This document shows, one piece after another, positions 27,826 through 37,936 of a DNA stretch of 64,000 nucleotides. The notes under the pieces are model-generated. The model was not told where the DNA came from. It saw only the letters and a list, made by a program, of their open reading frames with translations, and did no database searches. The stretch comes from Candidatus Borkfalkia stercoripullorum (GTDB lineage: Bacteria; Bacillota; Clostridia; Christensenellales; Borkfalkiaceae). The position numbers were made by a program, and so were the translations under genes. Positions within the stretch are counted from its first letter, which is position 1. Each line of letters starts with the position of its first letter. Location of the stretch: contig DWXC01000028.1 in NCBI GenBank assembly GCA_019119395.1, positions 1-64,000 of the forward strand, written 5' to 3'.

Positions 27826-29451
27826 ATGAAGGATAACAGGATCATCGAGTATATCATGCCCGTGCGGATAAAAGCCGCAGAGGGCGGCATCGTCAACGTT
27901 CTGTCGCTTCTCCGCGAAAAGCCGCCGCAGATCGGGCTGAACGAAACGGAGTATGCCGAAACAGACGGCGGCGGATATCTGATTTTGGATTTCGGCCGCG
28001 AATTGAGCGGAGGCGTGCGCATCCTGACTTACAGGGCGGAAGGCGATGCGCAAGTCCGCCTGCGTTTCGGGGAATCTCTCAGCGAAACATGTTCCGAACC
28101 GAAAGGGATGCAGGAAGGCGCGACCGCGACGAACGATCACAGTCTCAGGGATTTTTACATAAAACTCGTGTCCCTTTCGGATATGCGTTTCGGGAACACG
28201 GGCTTCCGTTTCGTGCGGCTGGATTTTCCCGCGGGGAGCAAAATAAAGATCAAGAACATTTTTGCGGCGTTCGAACACAGAGACCTGAAAAGATCGGGGC
28301 GTTTCGAGTGCAGCGATCCCGCCGTAAACCGCATATTCGACACGGCGGCATATACCGTCGAACTTTGCATGCAGGGCATGCTTTGGGACGGCATCAAACG
28401 CGACCGCCTGGTCTGGATAGGGGACATGCATCCGGAAACGCTCGCCGTCATTTCGCTTTTCGGGGCGGATCCGTGTATCGAACAGGCGCTCTCGTTCGTC
28501 CGCGGCGAAACCCCGCTGCCCGCCTTCATGAACAATATACCTTCGTACTCTTTTTGGTGGCTGGCGATCATCGCGGATTATTACCTTCACAACGGCAATA
28601 TCGTTTTTCTTGAACGGGAAAGAGATTATATCACGTCCCTGGTGAGCCTGATCGACGCTCTCGTGGAAAAGGACGGGAGCATGCGGCTGCCCAGATATTT
28701 TCTCGATTGGCCCACCGCCGACGCCGAAGGCCGCGCGGGGACGTACGCGCTGTGCGCTTATGCGATGGAAAAGGCGAAGGTCATCTATCGTGCGCTGGGC
28801 GAGGACGAAAGCGTTTTGGACGGCATTGCGGGACGGATCGACCGCTCGTTGCGGGGCGGGGATTTCAAACAGGTGACGGCGATGCGCGTATTCGCGGGGT
28901 TCGACTCCGCGGAGGACGTCGTCGGCCGCCTGCTCCTGCACGGGGCGCACGGCATGTCCACGTTTATGAGTTATTATATCCTTTCGTCCGTTGCCATGGC
29001 GGGGCGGACGAAAGATGCCCTGCAAATGATGCGCGATTATTACGGAGGCATGCTCGAACGCGGCGCTACGACGTTTTGGGAGGATTTCGACCTTTCCTGG
29101 CTGGAAGGCAGCGGGAGGATAGACGAATTTCCGAAAAAGGGACAAAAAGACCTGCACGGGGATTTCGGCGCATATTGTTACAAAGGATTCCGCCACAGCC
29201 TGTGCCACGGTTGGTCGGGCGGCCCCGTTCCTTTCCTCATGCATTACGTTTTGGGGATCAGGGAGGCCGCTGCCGGTTGTAAAAAAATGCTGTTTGCGCC
29301 CGACCTGTGCGGTCTGAAATGGGCGCGCGGGACTTATCCCGTTCCGCAGGGGAACATAGAGATCTCCCTTACGGAAACGAGAAGCGGGGTAAAGGCCGAA
29401 ATAAACGCTCCCGCCGGGATCGAGATCGTTCGGCGGAAGGTTCGGCAATGA
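27826..29451 (+). CDS. GH78-like alpha-L-rhamnosidase
   Basis: DFGRELSGGVRILTYRAEGDAQVRLRFGESLSETCSEP; MLWDGIKRDRLVWIGDMHPETLA; GFRHSLCHGWSGGPVPFL. Confidence 0.8.
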   Translation: MKDNRIIEYIMPVRIKAAEGGIVNVLSLLREKPPQIGLNETEYAETDGGGYLILDFGRELSGGVRILTYRAEGDAQVRLRFGESLSETCSEPKGMQEGATATNDHSLRDFYIKLVSLSDMRFGNTGFRFVRLDFPAGSKIKIKNIFAAFEHRDLKRSGRFECSDPAVNRIFDTAAYTVELCMQGMLWDGIKRDRLVWIGDMHPETLAVISLFGADPCIEQALSFVRGETPLPAFMNNIPSYSFWWLAIIADYYLHNGNIVFLERERDYITSLVSLIDALVEKDGSMRLPRYFLDWPTADAEGRAGTYALCAYAMEKAKVIYRALGEDESVLDGIAGRIDRSLRGGDFKQVTAMRVFAGFDSAEDVVGRLLLHGAHGMSTFMSYYILSSVAMAGRTKDALQMMRDYYGGMLERGATTFWEDFDLSWLEGSGRIDEFPKKGQKDLHGDFGAYCYKGFRHSLCHGWSGGPVPFLMHYVLGIREAAAGCKKMLFAPDLCGLKWARGTYPVPQGNIEISLTETRSGVKAEINAPAGIEIVRRKVRQ

Positions 29452-29460
29452 AAAGGGGAC

Positions 29461-30111
29461 ATGTTGGAAGAGCTCAAATATCTGATCAGTATATTGATCG
29501 CCGTGGTTTTGGGGTTCGCGATCGGGTTCGAACGGAAATTGCGTTTCAAGGAGGCGGGTATCCGCACGCATACGATCGTATGCGTGGGCTCGGCGCTGAT
29601 CATGGTGGTTTCAAAATACGGGTTCGGCGATTCTCCGGATTACGACGCGTCGCGCGTGGCGGCGCAGATCGTTTCGGGGATAGGCTTTCTGGGCGCGGGG
29701 ATCATCGTATACCGCAAGCACGAAATACGCGGACTCACGACGGCAGCCGGCGTATGGGCGACGGCCGGCGTGGGAATGGCTGCGGGGGCAGAACTTTATA
29801 TTGTCGCGGCGGGGGCGGCGGTCATCATCATCGCCGTTCAGTGCCTACTCCACGCGAAGTGTAAATTGTTTCAGACAAAAAAATATACGCAGATCAAGAT
29901 ACGCTTTCAAAAGTACGGCGACGAGGACGAGAAAGTAAAGGAATTGTTTCAGGCGGACGCTTTTTGCAGGATGACGATGGAACGCAAAGGCGATAAGATC
30001 GTTTGCACGGCAAACCTGAATATCGATAAAGAAATATCGCGTCAGAGGCTGAACGAGATCATGTCGGAAAACCCGTTTATCCATTCGATAGAGTTCAGCG
30101 GAGAGGATTGA
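29461..30111 (+). CDS. MgtC/SapB family membrane protein
   Basis: AIGFERKLRFKEAGIRTHTIVCVGSALIMVVS...QIVSGIGFLGAGIIV...GLTTAAGVWATAGVGMAAG. Confidence 0.92.
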   Translation: MLEELKYLISILIAVVLGFAIGFERKLRFKEAGIRTHTIVCVGSALIMVVSKYGFGDSPDYDASRVAAQIVSGIGFLGAGIIVYRKHEIRGLTTAAGVWATAGVGMAAGAELYIVAAGAAVIIIAVQCLLHAKCKLFQTKKYTQIKIRFQKYGDEDEKVKELFQADAFCRMTMERKGDKIVCTANLNIDKEISRQRLNEIMSENPFIHSIEFSGED

Positions 30112-30122
30112 GGAAAAGACAG

Positions 30123-31403
30123 ATGGATTTTCGTAAACTGATAAAAGAATTTGAAAACTGCCCGTGCGGGCAGAAACATGAATGCGCGATCGGCAACATA
30201 CGGATCGGCAGCGGCATAACGGCGGACACGGGCGAGATCCTGAAAGAGAACAACTTTCCGAAAAAGATTCTGTTGGTTGCCGACAGGGTCACGTTGAAAG
30301 CGGCGGACGGGATCGAGGAAAGCCTTCGGGGGTTCGAAACGGAATTATTGATTTATGATACGCTGCGCGTGGCGACCATGGCAGACGTGAAGAGGATCGA
30401 AGGATATCTGGATCGGGGGATCGGCGGCGTGCTTGCCGTCGGGACGGGGTCGGTTCACGATATATGCCGCCTGGCATGCGCGAACCGCGGAAAACCGCTG
30501 TGCCTGTTCGCCACGGCGGCGAGCATGGACGGGTTCGCCTCGTACTCCGCGCCGATCGTCGACAACAATTTCAAGATCACGTATCCCGCAAAATGCCCGG
30601 AGGTCATCATCGCAGACACAAAAATTCTCGCCGCGGCGCCGAAAGCCCTCAAATCGGCGGGGTTCGGCGACATGGCGGCCAAATACGTCGCGCTGATCGA
30701 CTGGCGGGTGTCGAACCTGCTCTCGGGGGAAAGTTATTGCGAGCGCGTCGCCGCGCTGACCGAATACGCCGCAGACGCCGTCATGCGTATGGCGGATCAG
30801 ATCACGGCGGACGACGAAGCCGCCGCGGCAAAGGTTTTCGAAGGGCTGCTGCTGACGGGCATTGCCATGAGCTTTACAAAAACTTCGCGCCCGGGCAGCG
30901 GCTGCGAACATATCATGGCGCACTACATGGAATGCAAGGAGCTGCTCGAAAACAAGATCCCGAATTTCCACGGGGAGGACGTCGGCGTGACGACGCTCGT
31001 CATGCTCAAAATATACGGCGAGCTGTTGAAATTCCCGTCGGTAAAGTGCCATGCGGAGAAAAACGATTGGGAAAAAATCGAAAGAATGTACGGGCCGCTG
31101 GCGCAGGAAATGAAAAAACTGAACTTCCCCGAAACGATCACGTCCGATATCCCCGCAGGGCGTATCGAAGACAATTTTGCGAAGATTCAGGAAATCGTCC
31201 GCTCCGTACCCTCGTACGAGACCGTGAAAGACCTGATGCGGCGCGCGGGATGCAAGCTGACCCGTAAAGATATAGGAAAGAGCGAAGCGTTCATGAAGGA
31301 GTCGCTCATATACCATGTTTATATGCGCAGGAGACTGTCTCTGCGGCGCCTGATGAACATGATGGAGCTGAACGGGCTGATCGAAGAATTTACCTTCGAT
31401 TGA
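30123..31403 (+). CDS. araM: sn-glycerol-1-phosphate dehydrogenase (AraM/EgsA family)
   Basis: GVLAVGTGSVHDICRLA, ATAASMDGFASYSAPIVDNNFKITYPAKCPEVIIAD, PGSGCEHIMAHYME. Confidence 0.85.
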   Translation: MDFRKLIKEFENCPCGQKHECAIGNIRIGSGITADTGEILKENNFPKKILLVADRVTLKAADGIEESLRGFETELLIYDTLRVATMADVKRIEGYLDRGIGGVLAVGTGSVHDICRLACANRGKPLCLFATAASMDGFASYSAPIVDNNFKITYPAKCPEVIIADTKILAAAPKALKSAGFGDMAAKYVALIDWRVSNLLSGESYCERVAALTEYAADAVMRMADQITADDEAAAAKVFEGLLLTGIAMSFTKTSRPGSGCEHIMAHYMECKELLENKIPNFHGEDVGVTTLVMLKIYGELLKFPSVKCHAEKNDWEKIERMYGPLAQEMKKLNFPETITSDIPAGRIEDNFAKIQEIVRSVPSYETVKDLMRRAGCKLTRKDIGKSEAFMKESLIYHVYMRRRLSLRRLMNMMELNGLIEEFTFD

Positions 31404-31445
31404 ACGGCCCGTTCCGCATAAATATAAACGCATGTCCGTGCGCGT

Positions 31446-31488
31446 GTGAAGCCCGCCGGCGGGTTTAAGCTGCCTGCGGGCTTTTTTG
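31446..31488 (+). terminator. Intrinsic terminator
   Basis: GAAGCCCGC...TGCGGGCTTTTTT. Confidence 0.7.
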
Positions 31489-31601
31489 TCATTCGGCGCC
31501 GCCGCCCGTTGCCGGAGAAGAGGGGATTCCCAAAAAAGCATTTTAATTTCACGCAAAAATATTACTGTTCGGGTATTTTGTTTGACTTAAAAAGCCGATT
31601 G

Positions 31602-31617
31602 TGGTATAGTGATACCA
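31602..31617. promoter_or_regulatory. Palindrome TGGTATagtgATACCA overlapping the xpt -10
   Basis: TTGACT-N17-TATAGT promoter; palindrome covers TATAGT. Confidence 0.6.
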
Positions 31618-31636
31618 TATCACGCGAGGGAAACGA

Positions 31637-32212
31637 ATGAAGGCGCTGGAAGACAAAATTTTAAAGGAAGGGACCGTCCTGCCCGGCAACGTACTTAAAG
31701 TAGGAAGTTTTTTGAACCAGCAGATGGATTCCGACTTTATTATGGATATCGGCAGGGAGATAGCCCGTCTTTACGAGGGGGAACGCGTAACCCGCATATT
31801 GACGGTGGAGTCGTCGGGTATCGCCATAGCGGTCGCGGCAGGGATCGCCCTGCACGTTCCCTCGGTATTTGCGAAAAAGCATAAGAGCGCCAATATGCCC
31901 AAAGAGGTCTATACGGCGCCGGTATATTCGTATACCCATAAAGAGACATACGAGATCGCGGTCGCAAAAGAATACATAGGCAAGGGCGACAAAGTCCTGA
32001 TCGTCGACGATTTTCTTGCCAACGGCAACGCGGTGCGGGGGCTGATCGGTATCATCGAGAAAGCCGGCGCCGACCTCGCGGGCTGTGCGATCGCCATAGA
32101 GAAAGGATTTCAGGGCGCGGGGGACGAGCTCCGCGCGCAGGGGATCCGTGTAGACTCGCTCGCCATCGTGGATTCGATGGACGAAAGCGGGGTCATTTTC
32201 CGCGCGCAGTAA
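31637..32212 (+). CDS. xpt: Xanthine phosphoribosyltransferase
   Basis: MKALEDKILKEGTVLPGNVLKVGSFLNQQMD; ESSGIAIA; VLIVDDFLANGNA. Confidence 0.95.
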   Translation: MKALEDKILKEGTVLPGNVLKVGSFLNQQMDSDFIMDIGREIARLYEGERVTRILTVESSGIAIAVAAGIALHVPSVFAKKHKSANMPKEVYTAPVYSYTHKETYEIAVAKEYIGKGDKVLIVDDFLANGNAVRGLIGIIEKAGADLAGCAIAIEKGFQGAGDELRAQGIRVDSLAIVDSMDESGVIFRAQ

Positions 32213-32270
32213 ACGGCGCGCTTTTTGTTTCCGAAAGAATAATGCATTTTTATGCAGAAAGGAGAACGAT

Positions 32271-33461
32271 ATGAAAAAATTCTTGGCACTGTGTTTGACG
32301 GCTGTACTTGCCGTTGCGGGCATCGGCGTGCTTTCCGGCTGCGCCGAAGATGACGGCAAAATGAAAGTGGGACTGATCGCCCTGCACGACGAAAATTCCA
32401 CGTATGACAAAAACTTTATCCAGGCGTTCAAAGAGGCGTGCGGCAATAAAGACGTGACGGCGGTCATCAAAACGGACATCCCCGAAACAGATCGTTGCTA
32501 TCAGGCCGCCTGCGACCTCGTCGACGAGGGCTGCGACGTGATCTTTGCGAACTCTTTTTCGCATGAAGAGTTCGTCGTCAGGGCGGCAAAAGAATATCCC
32601 GACGTACAGTTCTGCCACGCCACCGGCGTTACCGGGCATACGGGCGAACAGAAAAATTTCCACAACGCGTTCGCGTCGATTTACGAGGGCAGGTATCTCG
32701 TCGGTGTGGCTGCGGGCATGAAACTTGCCGAGATGGATAAAAACAAAGAACTGAAAGCGTCCAATTACGACGCGGAAGGCAACATCAAGATCGGGTACGT
32801 CGGCGCACATCCGTATGCGGAGGTCATTTCCGGCTATACGGCTTTTTATCTGGGCGCGAAATCTGTGGTAAGCAACCTTGTAATGGACGTAAGGTTTACC
32901 GGTTCGTGGAACGACCAGACGAAAGAAATGGAAACGGCGAAAACGCTTATTTCGGAAGGCGCGGCGCTCATTTCGCAGCACGCGGACTCCCTCGGGGCTC
33001 CTTCCGCGTGTGAGGAACTCGAGGTTCCCAACGTCGCTTACAACGGAAATACGAGCAGCACCTGCCCCGAAACGTATCTCGCCGCAACGAGGGTCAACTG
33101 GGTGCCTTATTTTGAATACATGATCGACTGCGCCCTCAAAGGGGAGGAGATCGATTATGACTGGTGCGGCACATTGGAGACGGAGTCCGTCGTGGTGGAG
33201 GAACTCGGCAAGAACGCCGCCGAAGGCACCGCGGAAAAACTTGCGGAAGTTACCGCCAAACTCAAGAGCGGCGAACTGCATGTTTTCGATTGCGATACGT
33301 TCACGGTGAACGGCAAAAAAGTTGAGTCCTACAAAGTCGAAGGGGATATCGAAGTGGTCAAAGACGGGTACTTCCACGAATCCGACATTTCCCTGTACCG
33401 TTCCGCTCCTTATTTTACTATTGAAATAGACGGGATCACGGCATATAAAGACAAAGACTGA
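32271..33461 (+). CDS. BMP family (BmpA/PnrA-like) nucleoside ABC substrate-binding lipoprotein
   Basis: Lipobox VLSGCA; KVGLIALHDENSTYDKNFIQAFKEACG; followed by cognate ATPase and permeases. Confidence 0.9.
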   Translation: MKKFLALCLTAVLAVAGIGVLSGCAEDDGKMKVGLIALHDENSTYDKNFIQAFKEACGNKDVTAVIKTDIPETDRCYQAACDLVDEGCDVIFANSFSHEEFVVRAAKEYPDVQFCHATGVTGHTGEQKNFHNAFASIYEGRYLVGVAAGMKLAEMDKNKELKASNYDAEGNIKIGYVGAHPYAEVISGYTAFYLGAKSVVSNLVMDVRFTGSWNDQTKEMETAKTLISEGAALISQHADSLGAPSACEELEVPNVAYNGNTSSTCPETYLAATRVNWVPYFEYMIDCALKGEEIDYDWCGTLETESVVVEELGKNAAEGTAEKLAEVTAKLKSGELHVFDCDTFTVNGKKVESYKVEGDIEVVKDGYFHESDISLYRSAPYFTIEIDGITAYKDKD

Positions 33462-33539
33462 AAAAGCGAACAATGAAAACGCAAGACGGCGAAGAGTCTC
33501 TCTCCGCCGCTTGTTGTTTTCGGATAATTTTTACGAGGT

Positions 33540-35219
33540 ATGGCTGTGGACGGATCCGTCACTTTGGAATTGAAAAACATCAGCAAATATTTCGGTTCGG
33601 TCGTCGCGAACAAGGGGGTCGATCTTACCCTGCGCAAAGGGGAGATACTCGCTTTGCTCGGGGAAAACGGAAGCGGCAAAACCACGCTCATGAACATGAT
33701 CTCGGGGATCTACTATCCCGACGAGGGGCAGATCTTCGTCAACGGCCGCGAGGTTTCCATCGCTTCCCCGCAGGACGCGTTCCGCTATAAGATCGGCATG
33801 GTGCACCAGCACTTCAAACTCATAGATCTTTTTACCGCCGCCCAGAACATCGTTCTCGGGATAAAAGGCCGCTACAACATCAAACGCATCAACGAGGAAG
33901 TCAAAGATATCGCCGACAGGTACGGTTTTGCGATCGATCCGAAAAAGAAGATCTATGACATGTCCGTTTCCGAAAAGCAGACGGTGGAGATCATAAAGGT
34001 GCTTTACCGCGGCGCGGATATCCTTATCCTGGACGAGCCGACCGCGGTGCTCACCCCGCAGGAAACGGAAAAGCTCTTTTCCGTCATGCGGGCGATGAAG
34101 GCGGACGGGAAGTCCATCATCATCATCACGCACAAACTCCGCGAGGTCATGGAGATATCCGACCGCGTTGCAGTCCTTCGGAAGGGCGAATACATCGGCT
34201 GCGTGAATACGGCGAATACGGACGAGGCTTCTCTCACCGAAATGATGGTGGGCAAAAAGGTGGAGCTGAATATAGAAAGGCCGGTTACGCAGTTCGACAA
34301 ACCGCTTTTGGAGATACGTCATCTGTGCGTAAAGGGAGACGAGGGCAACCGCGCGACGGACGATCTGAGCTTTTTTATCCGCGGAGGAGAGATTCTGGGC
34401 GTCGCGGGCGTCGCGGGGTGCGGCCAGCGCGAACTTTGCGAGGCGATCGCGGGGCTTCGGAAGATCGAGTCGGGCGGGATCTATCACGAAGGCGAGAGCA
34501 TTGTCGGCCTTTCTCCGAAAGAGATCTCTCACCGGGGCATATCGATGAGTTTTATCCCCGAGGACAGGCTGGGGATGGGGCTCGCGCCCTCGCTTTCGAT
34601 CACCGACAACATGATGCTGAAAAATTATCAGGATCATACGTACGGCATCAAGCCGCTTGCCGTAGAGGAAGGCGACAGGTCGTTCAAAGCGAAAATGCGC
34701 CGCGCCGTCAACAAAACGGGCGCATGGCTGAACCGCCACTGTGTTTTCGTGAACCGCAAAGTCGCCCGCGCGGACGCGGAACGCGTCATAAAGGAACTGG
34801 ACATAGTTACCCCTTCCGCGGAAACGCCCGTGCGGAAACTTTCGGGCGGGAACGTGCAGAAGGTGTTGCTGGGAAGAGAGATCCTGACCGAGCCGAACGT
34901 GCTGATCACGGCATATCCCGTGCGCGGGCTCGACATCAATTCGTCTTATCTCATTTACGATATCCTCAACCGCCAGAAGAAAAGCGGAACGGGCATTTTG
35001 TTTATCGGGGAGGATCTCGACGTGATGCTCGCCCTCTGCGATAAGATCATGGTTCTTTGCCACGGCAGGCTGATGGGCGTCGTGCATGCGGAAAAAACGA
35101 CCAAAGAGGAGCTCGGGCTGATGATGGCGGGCGCTTTGGATCTTTCGGAAGAAAAGGGGAAACCGATGGGCATTGCCAAAGATTCGCAAATCGGGGAGGA
35201 ACGCACATGGGACGCATAA
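33540..35219 (+). CDS. Nucleoside ABC transporter ATP-binding protein (two ABC domains)
   Basis: Walker A GENGSGKTT; DEPTAVLTPQE; second domain GVAGVAGCGQRELCEAIAGL. Confidence 0.92.
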   Translation: MAVDGSVTLELKNISKYFGSVVANKGVDLTLRKGEILALLGENGSGKTTLMNMISGIYYPDEGQIFVNGREVSIASPQDAFRYKIGMVHQHFKLIDLFTAAQNIVLGIKGRYNIKRINEEVKDIADRYGFAIDPKKKIYDMSVSEKQTVEIIKVLYRGADILILDEPTAVLTPQETEKLFSVMRAMKADGKSIIIITHKLREVMEISDRVAVLRKGEYIGCVNTANTDEASLTEMMVGKKVELNIERPVTQFDKPLLEIRHLCVKGDEGNRATDDLSFFIRGGEILGVAGVAGCGQRELCEAIAGLRKIESGGIYHEGESIVGLSPKEISHRGISMSFIPEDRLGMGLAPSLSITDNMMLKNYQDHTYGIKPLAVEEGDRSFKAKMRRAVNKTGAWLNRHCVFVNRKVARADAERVIKELDIVTPSAETPVRKLSGGNVQKVLLGREILTEPNVLITAYPVRGLDINSSYLIYDILNRQKKSGTGILFIGEDLDVMLALCDKIMVLCHGRLMGVVHAEKTTKEELGLMMAGALDLSEEKGKPMGIAKDSQIGEERTWDA

Positions 35220-36460
35220 AAGAGCCGTTGATCCGCATAACGCGGAGAGAGGACATGCCTTGGTGGAAAAGCATGCTGATCCGATTGGGCGCGGTGGTCG
35301 CAGCGCTATGCGTAAGCGCCGCTTTCATTTCCGCGGCAGCGCCTTCCTCGAAAGGCTTTTTCGGTTATTTCGGATCGCTCTTTTCGGGTACGTTCGGCAC
35401 GGAGCGGAGGATTTGGATGCTGCTGCAAAACACGGCGCTGCTGCTCATGGTCGCGGTGGCGCTGGTCGTTGCGTTCAAAATGCGCTTTTGGAATCTGGGC
35501 GGGAACGGTCAGGTTCTGATGGGATGCCTTGCCAGCGCGGTGTGCATGTTTTACCTGGGCGGCAAACTGCCCGACCCCGTCGTATGGCTGCTGATGTTCG
35601 TTTCCGGCGTTTTGGCCGGGGCGGTGTGGGCGTGCATCCCGGCGCTTTTCAAGGCCTTTTTCAATACGAACGAATCGCTTTTCACCCTCATGATGAATTA
35701 TATCGCCGTGTGCCTGGTGGCGTTTTTCATATCGCTTTGGTATCCCGAAGGCACGGGCGCGATGCCTCCGCTCAGCGACGGCGCGCTGCCCTCGTTCGGG
35801 AGCGGCCAGATGGGAAGAACGCTCCCCATCGTCCTTGTGGCGGTTGTCATCACGGCGGCCATTTACTGTTATCTGCGTTTTCATAAGCACGGCTATGAGC
35901 TATCGGTTGTCAGCGACAGCAAAAACACGGCGAAATATGCAGGCATCAACGTAAAAAAAGTCATTATCCGTACGATGATCCTTTCGGGGGCGCTGTGCGG
36001 CATCGTCGGGTTCATACTCGTCGGTTCCGTCAACCACATGGTCAGCACGACGATGGACGACAACATGGGCTTTACCGGGATCATGGTCGCATGGATGGGC
36101 AATTTCAATCCTCTGATCATGGCGGCGGTCTCGCTGTTCATCATTTTCCTTTCGAGGGGAATGGCGCAGGTCTGCACCGATTTCGGCTATACCAGCGAAG
36201 CGCTTTCGGACACCGTTATAGGCATTATTTATTTCTTTTTTATCGGGTGCGAATTTTTTATCCGTTATAAAGTGCATATCAACCGCAGGAAACTGATGCG
36301 CATTTTCCACATCAAAAAAGGCGGTAAAGACGGCAGCGAGCCGGAGGAAAATCAAGCGCCCGAAATTTCCGAAGCGGAGCCCGCTCCCCAGGAGCAGGAC
36401 GGGCGATGCGAACCCGAATGCGAACGGGCCGTTCCGGAAACCAAAGAGGAGGTGAGCTGA
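35207..36460 (+). CDS. Nucleoside ABC transporter permease
   Basis: TM-rich ORF overlapping the ATPase stop; KMRFWNLGGNGQVLMGCLASAV. Confidence 0.9.
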   Translation: MGRIKEPLIRITRREDMPWWKSMLIRLGAVVAALCVSAAFISAAAPSSKGFFGYFGSLFSGTFGTERRIWMLLQNTALLLMVAVALVVAFKMRFWNLGGNGQVLMGCLASAVCMFYLGGKLPDPVVWLLMFVSGVLAGAVWACIPALFKAFFNTNESLFTLMMNYIAVCLVAFFISLWYPEGTGAMPPLSDGALPSFGSGQMGRTLPIVLVAVVITAAIYCYLRFHKHGYELSVVSDSKNTAKYAGINVKKVIIRTMILSGALCGIVGFILVGSVNHMVSTTMDDNMGFTGIMVAWMGNFNPLIMAAVSLFIIFLSRGMAQVCTDFGYTSEALSDTVIGIIYFFFIGCEFFIRYKVHINRRKLMRIFHIKKGGKDGSEPEENQAPEISEAEPAPQEQDGRCEPECERAVPETKEEVS

Positions 36461-37435
36461 ATGGATATGTTTTTTGCGAGCGCGATCGAATTCGGCGTGA
36501 TTTTTCTGTTCGGATGCGTGGGCGAAATACTTACCGAAAAGTCGGGCCATCTTAATCTCGGTATACCGGGCATCATGTGCGTGGGCGCCGCCGGCGGCTG
36601 TTTCGGCGCAAAACTGTGCCTTGCTGCGGAAAACCCGAGCGGAGTTCTTACCGTGTTCGTCGCGATTTTGTTCGCCATGCTGTTCGCATGCGCGCTGGGC
36701 GGGATATACGGCGTTCTCACCGTTTCTCTTCGCTGCAACCAGAACGTTACGGGTCTTGCCTGTACGATTTTCGGGGTCGGGTTTACCTCTTTCTTTCTCA
36801 ACAACGTCGTCCTGAAAGGCGATGCGAGCGCAAAACTTTCGCGCGCGGGACTCCGTTATTTTAACGCGGGGATCCCCGGGGCGGATAAACTCGGCTGGTT
36901 CGGTACGGTTTTCCTCGATCACGGCATATTGGTTTACCTGGCGGTAGTCATTGCGATTTTGGCTGCGCTGCTGCTCCGCTACACAAAAACAGGGCTGAAC
37001 CTGCGCGCCGTCGGGGAGGATCCTGCCGCCGCGGATGCCGTCGGCATAAAAGTGAATGCGTACAAATACGCGTTTGTCCTGATCGGCGCGGCGGTCGCCG
37101 GCCTTGGCGGACTGAGCTACATTATGGGATATATGAACGGCATCGTCGATGCGACCGTGGATCAGACGATCCAGGGGATCGGCTGGCTTTCCATTGCGTT
37201 GGTGATTTTCACGATGTGGAAACCCGGATTGGCGATACCCGGTTCCATCCTTTTCGGGGCGCTGTATATTCTGTCTACCAAGATCGCCGGAATATCGTTT
37301 GTTCAGGCGAGGCTTCTCGAATTGATCCCGTATGCCGTTACGATCGTTGTCCTTATCGTTACGAGCATAGCGGGCCGCAGAGAAACGCAGCCGCCCGCGA
37401 GCCTCGGGCTGCCGTATTTCAGAGAAGACAGGTAG
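36461..37435 (+). CDS. Nucleoside ABC transporter permease
   Basis: GEILTEKSGHLNLGIPGIMCVGAAGG; TGLNLRAVGEDPAAADAVGI. Confidence 0.92.
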   Translation: MDMFFASAIEFGVIFLFGCVGEILTEKSGHLNLGIPGIMCVGAAGGCFGAKLCLAAENPSGVLTVFVAILFAMLFACALGGIYGVLTVSLRCNQNVTGLACTIFGVGFTSFFLNNVVLKGDASAKLSRAGLRYFNAGIPGADKLGWFGTVFLDHGILVYLAVVIAILAALLLRYTKTGLNLRAVGEDPAAADAVGIKVNAYKYAFVLIGAAVAGLGGLSYIMGYMNGIVDATVDQTIQGIGWLSIALVIFTMWKPGLAIPGSILFGALYILSTKIAGISFVQARLLELIPYAVTIVVLIVTSIAGRRETQPPASLGLPYFREDR

Positions 37436-37458
37436 TTTGAACCGTTTGAAACGAAAGA

Positions 37459-37485
37459 TCCGGGGGCGTTTCCCCCGGGTTTTTC
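37459..37485 (+). terminator. Intrinsic terminator
   Basis: TCCGGGGGCGTTTCCCCCGGGTTTTT. Confidence 0.8.
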
Positions 37486-37598
37486 GTATACGCCGGGCGC
37501 GTTTCTTTTTTCGTATACGGCTTTCGTGCACGTCGGGCGCTTTTTTTCGGCGGTCGCGCCGCGTCGCGGCGCAACCGCCGAAACCGGCGTTCAAACGG

Positions 37599-37627
37599 TT
37601 GACTTGAAGGCTGTACGCTATTATAAT
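37599..37627 (+). promoter_or_regulatory. feo promoter TTGACT-N17-TATAAT
   Basis: TTGACT 37599-37604, TATAAT 37622-37627. Confidence 0.75.
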
Positions 37628-37705
37628 GATAGCGGCTTTTGAAACGGCGGGATATTCCGCCGGGAACAGAATAAATTATGCGAGAGGTTATACCAAAGAT
37701 AAAAA

Positions 37706-37936
37706 ATGTACATGAACGAAGCGCGGACAGGGAAAAATTATATCGTAAAGAAAATATCCCTGCCCTTTGAAACGGAACGAAGGCTGGAAGCGCTGGGAAT
37801 GACGCACGACGCGCCGGTCACCGTTCTGAACAGGAAAGGGAAAGGGATTCTCATCATAAAACTGCGCGGAACACGGTTCGCGCTCGGCTGCAACATTACG
37901 ACGAATATAGAGGTGGAGCCCGATGAGGAAAATTAA
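37706..37936 (+). CDS. feoA: Ferrous iron transport protein A
   Basis: LGMTHDAPVTVLNRKGKGILIIKLRGTRFALG; overlaps feoB. Confidence 0.88.
   Translation: MYMNEARTGKNYIVKKISLPFETERRLEALGMTHDAPVTVLNRKGKGILIIKLRGTRFALGCNITTNIEVEPDEEN

Noticed and set aside
27703-29571. 622-aa minus-strand ORF opposite the GH78-like gene
   Set aside because: Antisense shadow; no RBS or family resemblance.
33531-35189. 552-aa minus-strand ORF opposite the nucleoside ABC ATPase
   Set aside because: Antisense shadow; true CDS has Walker motifs on the plus strand.
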